Positions 22,089 through 30,002 are shown, counted from the first letter of the stretch. The stretch: 64,000 nucleotides of DNA from Agrococcus jejuensis (GCF_007679035.1 NZ_VEFR01000001.1:186001-250000), one strand, 5' to 3'. Translations and numbers: made by a program. Notes: generated by a model not told the origin, from the letters alone.

Positions 22089-24001
22089 TGGCCGGCCGCA
22101 TCCGCAGGGAGGACATCGACGAGGTGCGCAGCCGCATGTCGATCGTCGACATCGTCTCGGATCACGTCACGCTGAAGTCCGCGGGCGTCGGCAGCCTCAA
22201 GGGCCTCTGCCCCTTCCACGACGAGCGGTCGCCGTCGTTCCACGTCCGCCCCGCGATCGGCCGGTACCACTGCTTCGGCTGCGGCGAGGACGGCGACGTC
22301 ATCGGCTTCGTCATGGCGATGGACCACACGTCGTTCACCGAGACCGTCGAGCGCTTCGCCGCCCAGCTCGGCATCACGCTGCGCTACGAGGATGGCGGCG
22401 CCCCGCAGGTCGAGGCCGGCTCGCGGCTGCGGCTGCTCGAGGCGTCGAAGGCCGCTGCGGAGTTCTTCCAGGCGCAGCTGCTCACGCCCGCCGCGGAGCC
22501 CGGCCAGCGCTTCCTCGGCGAGCGCGGGTTCGACCTCGCGGCGGCGCAGCGATTCGGCGTGGGCTTCGCGCCGCAGTCGTTCGAGGCGCTGCGCACCCAC
22601 CTCCGCGGCAAGGGCTTCACCGACGACGAGCAGCTGCGCGCCGGCCTGCTCTCCGAGGGCCCGCGCGGGCCGTACGACCGCTTCCGCGGACGGCTCGTGT
22701 GGCCCATCCGAGACGTGACCGGCGCGACCGTCGGATTCGGCGCGCGCAAGCTGCTCGACGACGACCCTGGCCCCAAGTACCTCAACACGCCCGAGACCGC
22801 GATCTACCACAAGTCGCAGGTGCTCTACGGGCTCGACCTCGCCAAGCGCGACATCTCGAAGCAGCGCGAGGCCGTGATCGTCGAGGGCTACACCGACGTC
22901 ATGGCGTGCCATCTCGCGGGCGTCACGACCGCGATCGCGACGTGCGGCACGGCGTTCGGCGTCGACCACATCAAGGTGCTGCGGCGTGTGCTCGGCGACG
23001 TGTCGACGTCGGACACGACGGCGCTCGGCAAGGTGGTCTTCACCTTCGACCCCGACGAGGCCGGCCAGAAGGCCGCGAGCCGCGCCTTCGCCGAGGAGCA
23101 GCGCTTCGCGGCGCAGACGTTCGTCGCCGTCGCACCCGACGGCCTCGACCCGTGCGACCTGCGCCTGCAGCGCGGCGACGACGCCGTGCGCCGACTCATC
23201 GAGACGCGCCGCCCCATGTTCGAGTTCATGCTGCGCCGCGTCGTCGACGCCTTCGACCTCGAGACCGTCGAGGGCCGCGTGCAGGCCACGCGTGCCGCGG
23301 CACCCGTGCTCGCCACGATCCGCGACCGCGCGCTCGCCGAGGGCTACCAGCGGCAGCTCTCGGGCTGGCTCGGCGTCGAGCCGCGCGACGTGCAGCGCGC
23401 GCTGCAGGCGTGGCGCGCGCAGCAGGGGCGGCAGGATGCGCGGCCGCAGGGACGTCCCGGGCAGCAGGGGAGCGGGCAGGGCGCGCCCGGTGCGCACGGC
23501 GGGGCTCCCGCCGCGCCGGAGCAGCCGCAGATGACGATGCAGCAGCTGCCGAAGGATCCCGCGACGATCCTCGAGCGCGAGGCCATCGTCGCGATGCTGC
23601 AGCAGGGCCAGCACGTGCCCGAGGCGCTGCGCGCCCGCGGCGCATCGGCGCACGTCGGGGACGAGACGCTGCGGATCGTGCGCGACGGCATCCTCGCCGA
23701 GCTCGACCACATCGCCGCATCCGGCTTCTCCGAGCGCGTCGCCGCTGCCGTGCCGCCGCCGCTCGCGCCCCTCGTGCGCGAGCTCGCGATCGCGCCGATG
23801 ATCGCGGGACCCCGTGGCGTCGAGTCGAGCGTGCGCGGCGTGGTCGTGACCCTGATCCTGCGTGACATCCTGAGGGAGAAGGGCGAGCTGCTCGGACAGC
23901 TGTATCGGCTTCGCGAGGGCGATCCGGCGGCGGCGAGGCAGCTCGCGACGAGGATCGACGAGCTCGACGCGGAGCGGGCGCGGATGGAGGAGCAGCGATG
24001 A
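22088..24001 (+). CDS. dnaG: DNA primase
   Basis: Synthesizes RNA primers for replication. 637 residues. N-terminal CHC2 zinc finger (LCPFHDERSPSF...YHCFGCGEDGD, about 40-65), catalytic core with TOPRIM motifs VIVEGYTDVMA and FTFDPDEAGQ, then a Gln/Gly/Pro-rich linker (about 450-480) and a C-terminal DnaB-interacting helical region. Its ATG overlaps the dgt stop; the ATPase gene after it overlaps by 4 nt. Confidence 0.97.
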   Translation: MAGRIRREDIDEVRSRMSIVDIVSDHVTLKSAGVGSLKGLCPFHDERSPSFHVRPAIGRYHCFGCGEDGDVIGFVMAMDHTSFTETVERFAAQLGITLRYEDGGAPQVEAGSRLRLLEASKAAAEFFQAQLLTPAAEPGQRFLGERGFDLAAAQRFGVGFAPQSFEALRTHLRGKGFTDDEQLRAGLLSEGPRGPYDRFRGRLVWPIRDVTGATVGFGARKLLDDDPGPKYLNTPETAIYHKSQVLYGLDLAKRDISKQREAVIVEGYTDVMACHLAGVTTAIATCGTAFGVDHIKVLRRVLGDVSTSDTTALGKVVFTFDPDEAGQKAASRAFAEEQRFAAQTFVAVAPDGLDPCDLRLQRGDDAVRRLIETRRPMFEFMLRRVVDAFDLETVEGRVQATRAAAPVLATIRDRALAEGYQRQLSGWLGVEPRDVQRALQAWRAQQGRQDARPQGRPGQQGSGQGAPGAHGGAPAAPEQPQMTMQQLPKDPATILEREAIVAMLQQGQHVPEALRARGASAHVGDETLRIVRDGILAELDHIAASGFSERVAAAVPPPLAPLVRELAIAPMIAGPRGVESSVRGVVVTLILRDILREKGELLGQLYRLREGDPAAARQLATRIDELDAERARMEEQR

Positions 24002-24786
24002 CGGAGCCGACCCACGCAGCGATCCGGGTGCACGACGCATCCCTCGCCCACGCGGGATCGACGACGCTCGTCGTGCGCGGCGTCTCGTTCGTCGCCGAGC
24101 CCGGCGCGCCGGTGACGGTGCTGGGGCCGACGGGTGCCGGCAAGTCGACGCTGCTCGACGCCATCGCGCTGCAGACGCCCAAGGAGCAGGGGCCCGAGCT
24201 GCACGGCGGCTCGATCGCGGTGCTCGGCCACGACCTGCGCGGCCTCGGCGCGCGCGCCCGTACGCGGCTGCTCGCGTTCGTGGGGCACGCGGAGCAGCGC
24301 GGCTCCGAGCGGCTCGAGGGGACCATGACGGTCGGCGACGTCGTCGCGAGCCCCATCTTCGACCGCGACCCGCGCTTCGACCGCAAGGAGGCCGGCGTCG
24401 CCGTGGCGAGCGCGCTCGACGCCGTGCGCCTGCCGCTCGGCATGCTCGACCGCCACGTGTTCGAGCTCTCGCGCGGCCAGCGCCAGCGCGTCTCGCTCGC
24501 GCGGGCGCTCGTGCTCGACCCCAAGGCGCTCATCGTCGACGACCCGATCTCGGGGCTCGACCCCGTCGTCGCGCCCGACGTGCTCGACGGCCTCCGCACG
24601 CTCGCCGAGACCCGCGCCGTCGTGGCAGCGGTCCGCACGCCGAAGCAGGCTCGCGCCATCGGCGGCCTCTCGGTCGTGCTGCACCGCGGCCGCGTCGTGG
24701 GCGTCGGCGCGATCGACGCGCTGCTGGCCGACCCGCGGCATCCCTACGTCGAGTCCCTCGCCCGCACGGAGCGCCCCGCGGCCTGA
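23998..24786 (+). CDS. Solitary ABC-type ATPase downstream of dnaG
   Basis: 262-residue ATP-binding cassette with Walker A GPTGAGKST, signature LSRGQRQRVSLARAL and D-loop SGLDP. The residue after Walker B is Asp, not the usual catalytic Glu (ALIVDDPISGLDP), and the H-loop His is not obvious (AAVRTPKQA at that place), so hydrolysis may be slow or absent. No permease gene is near. Overlaps the dnaG stop by 4 nt, so it is produced with primase. Function unknown; could be a soluble ATPase or serve an unlinked permease. Confidence 0.8.
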   Translation: MTEPTHAAIRVHDASLAHAGSTTLVVRGVSFVAEPGAPVTVLGPTGAGKSTLLDAIALQTPKEQGPELHGGSIAVLGHDLRGLGARARTRLLAFVGHAEQRGSERLEGTMTVGDVVASPIFDRDPRFDRKEAGVAVASALDAVRLPLGMLDRHVFELSRGQRQRVSLARALVLDPKALIVDDPISGLDPVVAPDVLDGLRTLAETRAVVAAVRTPKQARAIGGLSVVLHRGRVVGVGAIDALLADPRHPYVESLARTERPAA

Positions 24787-24817
24787 CGGGTCCCTGCCCG
24801 CTCGCCCTCCTGGCCGA

Positions 24818-24994
24818 CTGGTCACTCGTCGCGGCGGCTGGTCACTCGTTGCGGTGACTGGTCACTCGTGGTTGTGACTGGTCGCTCGTTGCAGCTGACC
24901 GGTCACTCGTGGTTGTGACTGGTCGCTCGTTGCAGCTGACTGGTCACTCGTGGTCGAGATCGGTCACTCGTGGGAACCACGAGCGACCAGTCAC
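24818..24994. repeat. Array of eight 20-21 bp direct repeats plus one inverted copy
   Basis: Eight head-to-tail units begin at 24818, 24838, 24858, 24878, 24899, 24919, 24940 and 24960. Each starts with a near-invariant CTGGTCACTCGT or CTGGTCGCTCGT core and ends with an 8-9 nt variable tail (GGTTGTGA, TGCAGCTGA and others); tails alternate so that a 41-bp pair is repeated. The last unit pairs with an inverted copy (24977-24994) to give a 13-bp hairpin with one mismatch and a GAA loop. No spacers or coding frame. Confidence 0.85.
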
Positions 24995-25023
24995 CAGGGG
25001 AGGTCGGGACCCTGCAACGACGA

Positions 25024-25049
25024 AGGCCCCACCGCGAACGATGGGGCCT
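25024..25049 (-). terminator. Terminator after tRNA-Asn
   Basis: AGGCCCCA / TGGGGCCT, 8-bp stem, 10-nt loop, immediately 3' of the tRNA on the minus strand; T-rich bases follow on that strand. Confidence 0.7.
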
Positions 25050-25056
25050 CCTGCTG

Positions 25057-25129
25057 CTCCCCGAGATGGACTCGAACCATCAACCTGCCGGTTAACAGCC
25101 GGCTGCTCTGCCAATTGAGCTATCGAGGA
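25057..25129 (-). tRNA. tRNA-Asn (GTT)
   Basis: 73-nt cloverleaf on the minus strand. Acceptor TCCTCGA pairs with TCGGGGA (one T-G), D stem GCTC/GAGC, anticodon stem GCCGG/CCGGC with loop CTGTTAA (anticodon GTT), T arm GATGG-TTCGAGT-CCATC, discriminator G. CCA is not encoded. Terminator follows. Confidence 0.95.
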
Positions 25130-25197
25130 ATGCTGGGAACAGCCCCGCTAGCCTAGCACCGATCCGAGGCCCGCTCGAACCACGGTGGGCTCGTGCG

Positions 25198-25761
25198 TCA
25201 GGCGTCGACGTCGTCGACGCCGGGCGTCCACGACAGCCCCGGGCGGCCGTAGCGGGCCTTCTTGATGGCCTTCTCGATCGACTTCCACTCGCGGTGATCG
25301 AGGCGGTCGGCGTAGAGGATGCCGTCGAGGTGGTCGTACTCGTGCTGGAAGATTCTGGCGAGCCAGCCGGTCGCCTCGATGCGGAAGCGCTCGCCGTCGA
25401 GGTCCGTCGCCTCGAGGATCGCCGACTGCGATCGGATGAGCGCCTCGCGCGGTCCGGGGATCGACAGGCAGCCCTCCTCGTCGTCCTCCGTGACCTCGTC
25501 GATGGGCAGGGGAGCGATCCACAGCGTGGGGTTGATCGCCACGCCCGACGACTCCACGCCATCCGCATCGGTCCACGACCACACGAACAGGCGCTTGCCG
25601 ACGCCGACCTGCGGGGCGGCGAGCCCCACGCCGGGCGCCGCGTGCATCGTCTCGACCATGTCGGCGACGAGGGTGCGCAGCTCGTCGTCGACGGTCGACA
25701 CCTCGGTCGCGGCGGTGTGGAGCACCGGCTCGCCGGTGATGCAGATGGGGAGCACGGCCAT
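25198..25761 (-). CDS. def: Peptide deformylase
   Basis: Metalloenzyme that removes the N-formyl group from nascent proteins. 187 residues. The three motifs are intact: GVGLAAPQVG, EEGCLSIPG (Cys ligand) and QHEYDHLDG (two His ligands and catalytic Glu). ATG at 25761; TACCCT lies 7 nt upstream on the minus strand, so the mRNA is probably leaderless. Divergent from the DMT transporter with only 43 bp between the start codons. Confidence 0.96.
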   Translation of the reverse strand: MAVLPICITGEPVLHTAATEVSTVDDELRTLVADMVETMHAAPGVGLAAPQVGVGKRLFVWSWTDADGVESSGVAINPTLWIAPLPIDEVTEDDEEGCLSIPGPREALIRSQSAILEATDLDGERFRIEATGWLARIFQHEYDHLDGILYADRLDHREWKSIEKAIKKARYGRPGLSWTPGVDDVDA

Positions 25762-25768
25762 GTCGCCA

Positions 25769-25774
25769 AGGGTA
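25769..25774 (-). promoter_or_regulatory. -10 box for def
   Basis: TACCCT read on the minus strand, 7 nt before the def ATG. Divergent to and within 30 bp of the -10 box on the other strand. Confidence 0.45.
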
Positions 25775-25792
25775 TCGACGGTTCGAGGCCGG

Positions 25793-25798
25793 TACTGT
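25793..25798 (+). promoter_or_regulatory. -10 box for DMT transporter
   Basis: TACTGT, 6 nt before GTG 25805; supports GTG rather than ATG 25802 as start. The two divergent -10 boxes here are so close that both RNA polymerases cannot bind at once. Confidence 0.45.
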
Positions 25799-25804
25799 CG
25801 GATG

Positions 25805-26746
25805 GTGCGGCTGGCTGACATCACCGATCTGACCGAGCAGATCTCGCTGACGCCACTGCAGGCGCTCGGCATCCCGATTGCGATCGTGGGTGCCGTCGTG
25901 CTGTCGCTCGGCACGCAGTTCCAGCACCGCGGCGTCTCGCTCGTCGAGGGATCGGCGGGCCACTCGGGCGCGAAGCTCGACCTGCGACAGCTGGGGCTGC
26001 TCATCCGTCGCCCGTCGTGGGTCGTGGGCACGTCGATGCTGGGTCTCGCGGCGCTCATGCAGCTGTGGGCGCTCTCGCTCGCGCCGCTCATCGTCGTGCA
26101 GCCGCTGGGCGCCGTCGCGCTCGTGGTCACGGCCGTCGTGAACGCGCGCGTCGCGCGCCATCGCCTCGACTCGCCCACGATCAACTCCATCCTCTTCTGC
26201 CTGCTCGGCATCGGCATCTTCGTCTCGGTCGCCGCGGTGTTCGCCGTCGAGCACCCCATCCGCGACCAGCAGCTGCTCACGGTGCTGTGCCTGCTGCTCG
26301 TCGTCGGCATCGGCCTGGGGCTCGCGTGGTGGCGCTGGCGCGACAAGGCGAGCGCGATCTTCTACGTCATCGCGGCCGGCGTGCTGTACGGCTTCGTCGT
26401 CACGCTCATGAAGGTCGTGCTGAACCGCATCACGACCGGCAACTTCGAGTGGCTCACGATCCTGTGCCTGCTCGGCGTCGCCGCCGCGCTCGCGTTCGGC
26501 GGCTACTTCGTGCAGCTCGCGCACGCGTCGGGCCCGCCCGACCTCGTGATCGCGGGCCTCACGGTCGTCGACCCCCTCATCGCCGTGCTCATCGGCGTGA
26601 CGGTGCTCGGCGAGGCGGCGCAGACGCCCCCGTGGGCGCTCATCGTCTTCGTGCTCGCGGGTGGGCTCGCCGTGTTCGGCGTGTTCCAGCTCGCGAGGCA
26701 CCATCCCCAGCTGCAAGCCAAGACCCTCGTGGAGGACGACGAGTGA
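25805..26746 (+). CDS. DMT-superfamily (NIPA/EamA-like) membrane transporter
   Basis: 313 residues with about nine hydrophobic helices from ALGIPIAIVGAVVLSLG to LIVFVLAGGLAVFGVF. Text such as GTQFQHRGV, LIVVQPLGAVALVVTAV and ITVVDPLIAVLIG-like (GLTVVDPLIAVLIG) is characteristic of actinobacterial DMT proteins related to NIPA Mg transporters. Substrate unknown. Its stop overlaps the GTG of the following glycosyltransferase (GTGA), so the two are coupled. Confidence 0.82.
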   Translation: MRLADITDLTEQISLTPLQALGIPIAIVGAVVLSLGTQFQHRGVSLVEGSAGHSGAKLDLRQLGLLIRRPSWVVGTSMLGLAALMQLWALSLAPLIVVQPLGAVALVVTAVVNARVARHRLDSPTINSILFCLLGIGIFVSVAAVFAVEHPIRDQQLLTVLCLLLVVGIGLGLAWWRWRDKASAIFYVIAAGVLYGFVVTLMKVVLNRITTGNFEWLTILCLLGVAAALAFGGYFVQLAHASGPPDLVIAGLTVVDPLIAVLIGVTVLGEAAQTPPWALIVFVLAGGLAVFGVFQLARHHPQLQAKTLVEDDE

Positions 26747-27993
26747 CGGATCCGCTCCGCATCCTCATCACCGGCGACACGTTCGCGCCCGACGTCAACG
26801 GCGCGGCCACGTTCGCGACGCAGCTCGCGGCGGGCCTCGCGCGGCGCGGCCACGAGGTGCACGTCGTCGCCTCGGCGACGGCGCGCGGCCGCCAGGGCAC
26901 GCGCGTCGAGGAGCATGAGGGGGTGCGCTTCACCGTGCACCGTCTGCGCTCGCTCGGCTACCCGGGCCACGACTGGCTGCGCTTCGCCGAGCCGTGGCGC
27001 ATCGTGCAGAACGCCGGCTCGCTGCTCGACGCGCTCAAGCCCGACGTCGTGCACTTCCAGTCGCACCTCGTCGTGGGGCGCGGCTTCGCGTCGGCGGCGC
27101 GGGCGCGCGGCATCCGCCTCATCGGCACGAACCACATCATGTTCGAGAACCTCATGGACCACTCGAACATCCCGAAGGTCGCGCAGGGGCGCATCACGAA
27201 TGCGCTGTGGGCGGATGCGGGGCGCGTGTTCGGCCGCTGCGACGCCGTGACGACGCCGACGCGGCGCAGCGCCGACTACCTCGAGCGCATGACGGGCCTG
27301 CACCACGTGCACGCCGTCTCGTGCGGGCTGCGCGCATCCGACTACACGGTCTCGCCGACGCGCAACCACGGCACGATCGTGTTCGTGGGTCGCGTGACGA
27401 GCGAGAAGCGCATCGACACGGCCGTGCGCGCCCTCGCACGCCTGCCGAAGGAGCTGGACGCGCGGCTGCAGATCGTGGGCGGCGGCGATCTCGTCGACGA
27501 GCTGCGGGCCCTCGCGGTCGAGCTGGGCGTCGGCGATCGCGTCGAGCTCACGGGCTTCGTGTCGGCGGAGGAGCTGCGTGCGCGCCTGACGGGCGGCGAG
27601 GTGTTCGTCATGCCGTCGACGGCCGAGCTGCAGTCGATCGCGACGATGGAGGCCATGGCGTCGGGCCTGCCCGTCGTCGCGGCCGACGCCATGGCGCTGC
27701 CGCACCTCGTCGACGGCAACGGCTACCTCTTCCGCCCCGACGACGACGCCGACCTCGCGGTGCAGCTCGAGCGGGTGCTGCGCGCGAGCGACGACGAGTG
27801 GCAGGCGCTGCGGCACCGGTCGCTCGAGCTCGTGTCGGTGCATGACATCGAGACGACGCTCGACGTGTTCGAGGCGCTGTACCGCGGCGAGGACGTGGTC
27901 GATCCCGTCACGGAGCTGCCGCACCTCGAGCCGTCGGGCGACGGTGCGGATGCGCTCGACCCGGACGCCGAGCCGGCCGACGAGACGCGGTAG
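26743..27993 (+). CDS. Glycosyltransferase family 4 protein
   Basis: GT-B retaining glycosyltransferase, 416 residues. N-terminal acceptor domain: RILITGDTFAPDVNGAATF (GT4 glycine-rich start), DVVHFQSHLVVGRG, GTNHIMFENL. C-terminal donor domain: IVFVGRVTSEKRID, LQIVGGGDLVDELR, ELTGFVSAEEL and the EX7E-type block STAELQSIATMEAMASGLPVV. This resembles phosphatidylinositol/diacylglycerol mannosyltransferases, so envelope glycolipid synthesis is plausible but not proven. A tail of about 25 acidic residues (after LPHLEPSG) follows the fold. GTG start overlaps the DMT gene. Confidence 0.88.
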   Translation: MTDPLRILITGDTFAPDVNGAATFATQLAAGLARRGHEVHVVASATARGRQGTRVEEHEGVRFTVHRLRSLGYPGHDWLRFAEPWRIVQNAGSLLDALKPDVVHFQSHLVVGRGFASAARARGIRLIGTNHIMFENLMDHSNIPKVAQGRITNALWADAGRVFGRCDAVTTPTRRSADYLERMTGLHHVHAVSCGLRASDYTVSPTRNHGTIVFVGRVTSEKRIDTAVRALARLPKELDARLQIVGGGDLVDELRALAVELGVGDRVELTGFVSAEELRARLTGGEVFVMPSTAELQSIATMEAMASGLPVVAADAMALPHLVDGNGYLFRPDDDADLAVQLERVLRASDDEWQALRHRSLELVSVHDIETTLDVFEALYRGEDVVDPVTELPHLEPSGDGADALDPDAEPADETR

Positions 27994-28016
27994 CGCGCGT
28001 CGGTAGGCTCCTTCGC

Positions 28017-28090
28017 GGGGCGGTAGCTCAGCTGGTCAGAGCAGCGGACTCATAATCCGTCGGTCACGGGTTCAAGTCCCGTCCGCCCTA
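28017..28090 (+). tRNA. tRNA with anticodon CAT (elongator Met or Ile2)
   Basis: 74-nt cloverleaf: acceptor GGGGCGG with CCGCCCT, D stem GCTC/GAGC, anticodon stem GCGGA/TCCGT with one G-T pair and loop CTCATAA, T arm ACGGG-TTCAAGT-CCCGT, discriminator A. No CCA encoded. The first pair is G1-U72, a wobble. Not initiator tRNA (lacks the three G-C pairs in the anticodon stem). Met versus lysidine-modified Ile2 cannot be decided by eye. Foreign-looking DNA begins directly downstream. Confidence 0.93.
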
Positions 28091-28161
28091 CTGGACCTGG
28101 TCGTGACCGGGTGATTCGTCGGTACGAACCTGGCTGACGAGGAGGCGCGGTATCTGGCTGG

Positions 28162-28539
28162 CTAGTCCGCAGTCGCTCGAGCGTCCCTGGGGTCCCGGGA
28201 CGACCGCCCCGTTGTCGGGGGTGGAGCCCACGATCCTTGGCGGTCTCGGTGTCGAGGTTTCGCCAGAGCGATGCCCGAGGGCACTCCAGGGGTGAATGCT
28301 GTCTCGATCGTCTTCGACTTCAGCGCTGCGGCCCGCGTCGTCTCGACGTGTTCGCGCTGCTCCGCAAGGGCGTCAGGCTCCGGCGCGAGCGCATCGGCGA
28401 TGCCGACCGGGTTCTTGATCTTCTTCGACGTGAACTGCACGAACAGCTGGTAGCAGTTGTAGAGCGTGACCTTGCCCCACATGTCGTCCAGCTGCCGCTC
28501 GAGCCAGGCCCGGTCGATGGAGGAATCGTCAGAGCCGGC
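28162..28539 (-). pseudogene. Fragment of an unrecognised protein gene
   Basis: Minus-strand frame with credible protein text (SSIDRAWLERQLDDMWGKV, LYNCYQLFVQF, SKKIKNPVGIADALAP) ending at 28162, but no clear start: further upstream the frame becomes low-complexity Ser/Pro/Arg and runs through a terminator. I read it as the 3' remnant of a longer gene, probably brought in with the island next to the tRNA. The Lys/Tyr/Phe/Asn content is higher than in neighbours. Family not recognised. Confidence 0.35.
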
Positions 28540-28565
28540 GCTCGACGGTGCGCAGCGGGAAGGGA

Positions 28566-28602
28566 GAAGCCCGAAGGTCGTGTCAACTGACCTTCGGGCT
28601 TC
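28566..28602 (-). terminator. Strong terminator downstream of the small membrane protein gene
   Basis: Perfect 14-bp stem GAAGCCCGAAGGTC / GACCTTCGGGCTTC with 9-nt loop, 37 bp past the stop of the minus-strand gene at 28640; pyrimidine-rich sequence follows on that strand. Symmetrical enough to act both ways. Confidence 0.85.
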
Positions 28603-28639
28603 AGGGCGGGATGCGCTCGAGGGGGAGGGGCGTGCCTGT

Positions 28640-28825
28640 CTACCGGCTGGACGGGGCGCGGGCCTTCCGTCGCCGGTCGAGCAGGGCTCCTCCGCCGATG
28701 AAGACGATGAGGCCGGCGACTGTCGCCAAGGCGGTTGCAAGCGCTGAGTCGGCCGCGCCGGCGAAGAGATAGGGGTTCACGAACGCCCAGACGATGGCGA
28801 TGACGAATCCGATCGCAGAGAACAT
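28640..28825 (-). CDS. Small two-helix membrane protein
   Basis: 61 residues, MFSAIGFVIAIVWAFVNPYLFAG then ALATALATVAGLIVFIGGGALL then RRRKARAPSSR. Two transmembrane helices in a hairpin with a basic C-terminal tail, predicted in the cytoplasmic membrane. ATG 28825 has TAGCGT 6 nt upstream on the same strand. It has its own terminator and is divergent from the secreted hydrophobic protein at 28938. Not a family I recognise; size and topology would fit a bacteriocin immunity or small stress protein, which is inference from position only. Confidence 0.7.
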   Translation of the reverse strand: MFSAIGFVIAIVWAFVNPYLFAGAADSALATALATVAGLIVFIGGGALLDRRRKARAPSSR

Positions 28826-28831
28826 TCCGCC

Positions 28832-28837
28832 ACGCTA
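28832..28837 (-). promoter_or_regulatory. -10 box of small membrane protein gene
   Basis: TAGCGT on the minus strand, 6 nt before ATG 28825. Confidence 0.5.
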
Positions 28838-28868
28838 CCTCCCCTGCGCCTGCAGTCCGCAACCCCTC

Positions 28869-28897
28869 TTGACGTCCCCCATTTCGGCACATAGGGT
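28869..28897 (+). promoter_or_regulatory. Promoter of secreted hydrophobic protein
   Basis: -35 TTGACG (28869-28874), 17-bp spacer, -10 TAGGGT (28892-28897); start expected near 28904, leaving a 5' leader of about 34 nt. The closest match to the consensus promoter in the window. Confidence 0.75.
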
Positions 28898-28937
28898 CGC
28901 TACACGATTCGAGCCGATGTGAAAGCGAGATTGACTG

Positions 28938-29510
28938 ATGAAGCGTGCACTCACCACCAGTTTGACCGCCATCGTCGCGGCAGGCGCCATCTTCGGATTC
29001 GGGTCGGCAGCCTCAGCGTCGACCACAGCCCCTGCCCAAGCGGCCTCACCCGAGGTCTCCACGCCCCTGGTCACGGAGGCCGAGCTGCAGGCCTCGTTGG
29101 CAAGCGTCGGCGAGCGTGCCACGCCTGTCGAGGTCCGCGTGACCGAGGCCGGGATCGAGAGCGACTACGCGTTCGGCGCGGGCTCGATCTTCACCGTGAC
29201 GGAGACGACCGTCCCTGCAGACGCTGGCGGCGATGACACGCTGTCCCCGATGGTCGGTGTGGGCGCCGATGCCTACGGGTACTACATCGAGCTGTCTCCG
29301 GAGGACCAACAGGCCTGGATCAACGGCGGAAGCACCTTCATCTTGGGTGCCCTCGGTCTCCTGATGGGTCCGGCTGGTGCGCTCATCCTTGGCTCCATCG
29401 GAGCGGCGATGGGGCCGTATCTCTCTGCGAACACCTGCGGGGCCAAGGGCCAGACCGCGCGGTTCTACTACACGCTCGATGGGGCGGTGCAGAGCGTGCA
29501 GTGCGTCTGA
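28938..29510 (+). CDS. Secreted protein with C-terminal glycine-zipper helix, function unknown
   Basis: 190 residues. Signal peptide MKRALTTSLTAIVAAGAIF...SASAS (cut near 28), then a soluble region of about 95 residues, then a long Gly/Ala/Leu hydrophobic stretch (STFILGALGLLMGPAGALIL, GSIGAAMGPYL) and a C-terminal loop with two cysteines (NTCGAK ... VQCV) that could form a disulfide. The composition resembles membrane-active peptides or pore-forming segments. It has a strong promoter, its own terminator, and a small membrane protein encoded divergently. Family not recognised; bacteriocin precursor is a hypothesis, an ordinary exported protein is equally possible. Confidence 0.75.
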   Translation: MKRALTTSLTAIVAAGAIFGFGSAASASTTAPAQAASPEVSTPLVTEAELQASLASVGERATPVEVRVTEAGIESDYAFGAGSIFTVTETTVPADAGGDDTLSPMVGVGADAYGYYIELSPEDQQAWINGGSTFILGALGLLMGPAGALILGSIGAAMGPYLSANTCGAKGQTARFYYTLDGAVQSVQCV

Positions 29511-29527
29511 GCGAAGCGCGTACTCCG

Positions 29528-29552
29528 GGGGCCGGTCCACGTGACCGGCCCC
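29528..29552 (+). terminator. Terminator after secreted hydrophobic protein
   Basis: GGGGCCGGTC-cacgt-GACCGGCCCC, perfect 10-bp stem, 17 nt after the stop. Confidence 0.82.
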
Positions 29553-29760
29553 TCTGCGCATCTGAGCGGTATGCGCTGACCTCGATCCGCGCTTTCGAAT
29601 CGAGCAGCTGCTTGTCCTCGCTCTTGAACGTCCCGACGACGTCGACGCGGATGCGCCGCTTGAGCGGGTGGGCGTTGATGAACGCGGCGACCCCGACCGT
29701 CACCTCGGCGCCGAGCTTCGCCTCCGCGCGGCGCGCGCCACCGTCGTCGGAGCCGGTCTG
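29550..29760 (-). pseudogene. Remnant of an unrecognised gene in the island
   Basis: Minus-strand frame with protein-like text AEAKLGAEVTVGVAAFINAHP, LKRRIRVDVVGTFKSEDKQL and DSKARIEVSAYRSD, but with no start or own stop: it runs into the terminator of the gene on the other strand. Probably an internal or C-terminal fragment of a decayed gene. The rest of 29760-30002 shows nothing I can support. Confidence 0.25.
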
Positions 29761-30002
29761 ACCCTGTACTCGACGAGAACTGAGCACTCCGGGTGGCGGC
29801 GAGTTGCCCACAGACGCGTGCGCGCCCATGTTCTCGGATGTACTCGTGCAGTCCTTCGCCGAGGGTTCATCGCCAGTCATGGCGTGGAAGTCGTCGGCGA
29901 TCAGGGATCGCTGAACCCCTGACCTCGTGACTCCCTCGGTCATCGCTGTGAGACAAAGGGATGCCCGCGCTCACTTGAAGAGCGACCATTCCGGTCGTGG
30001 GG

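Noticed and set aside
24818..24994. CRISPR array
   Set aside because: Units are head-to-tail without unique spacers and no cas genes are nearby.
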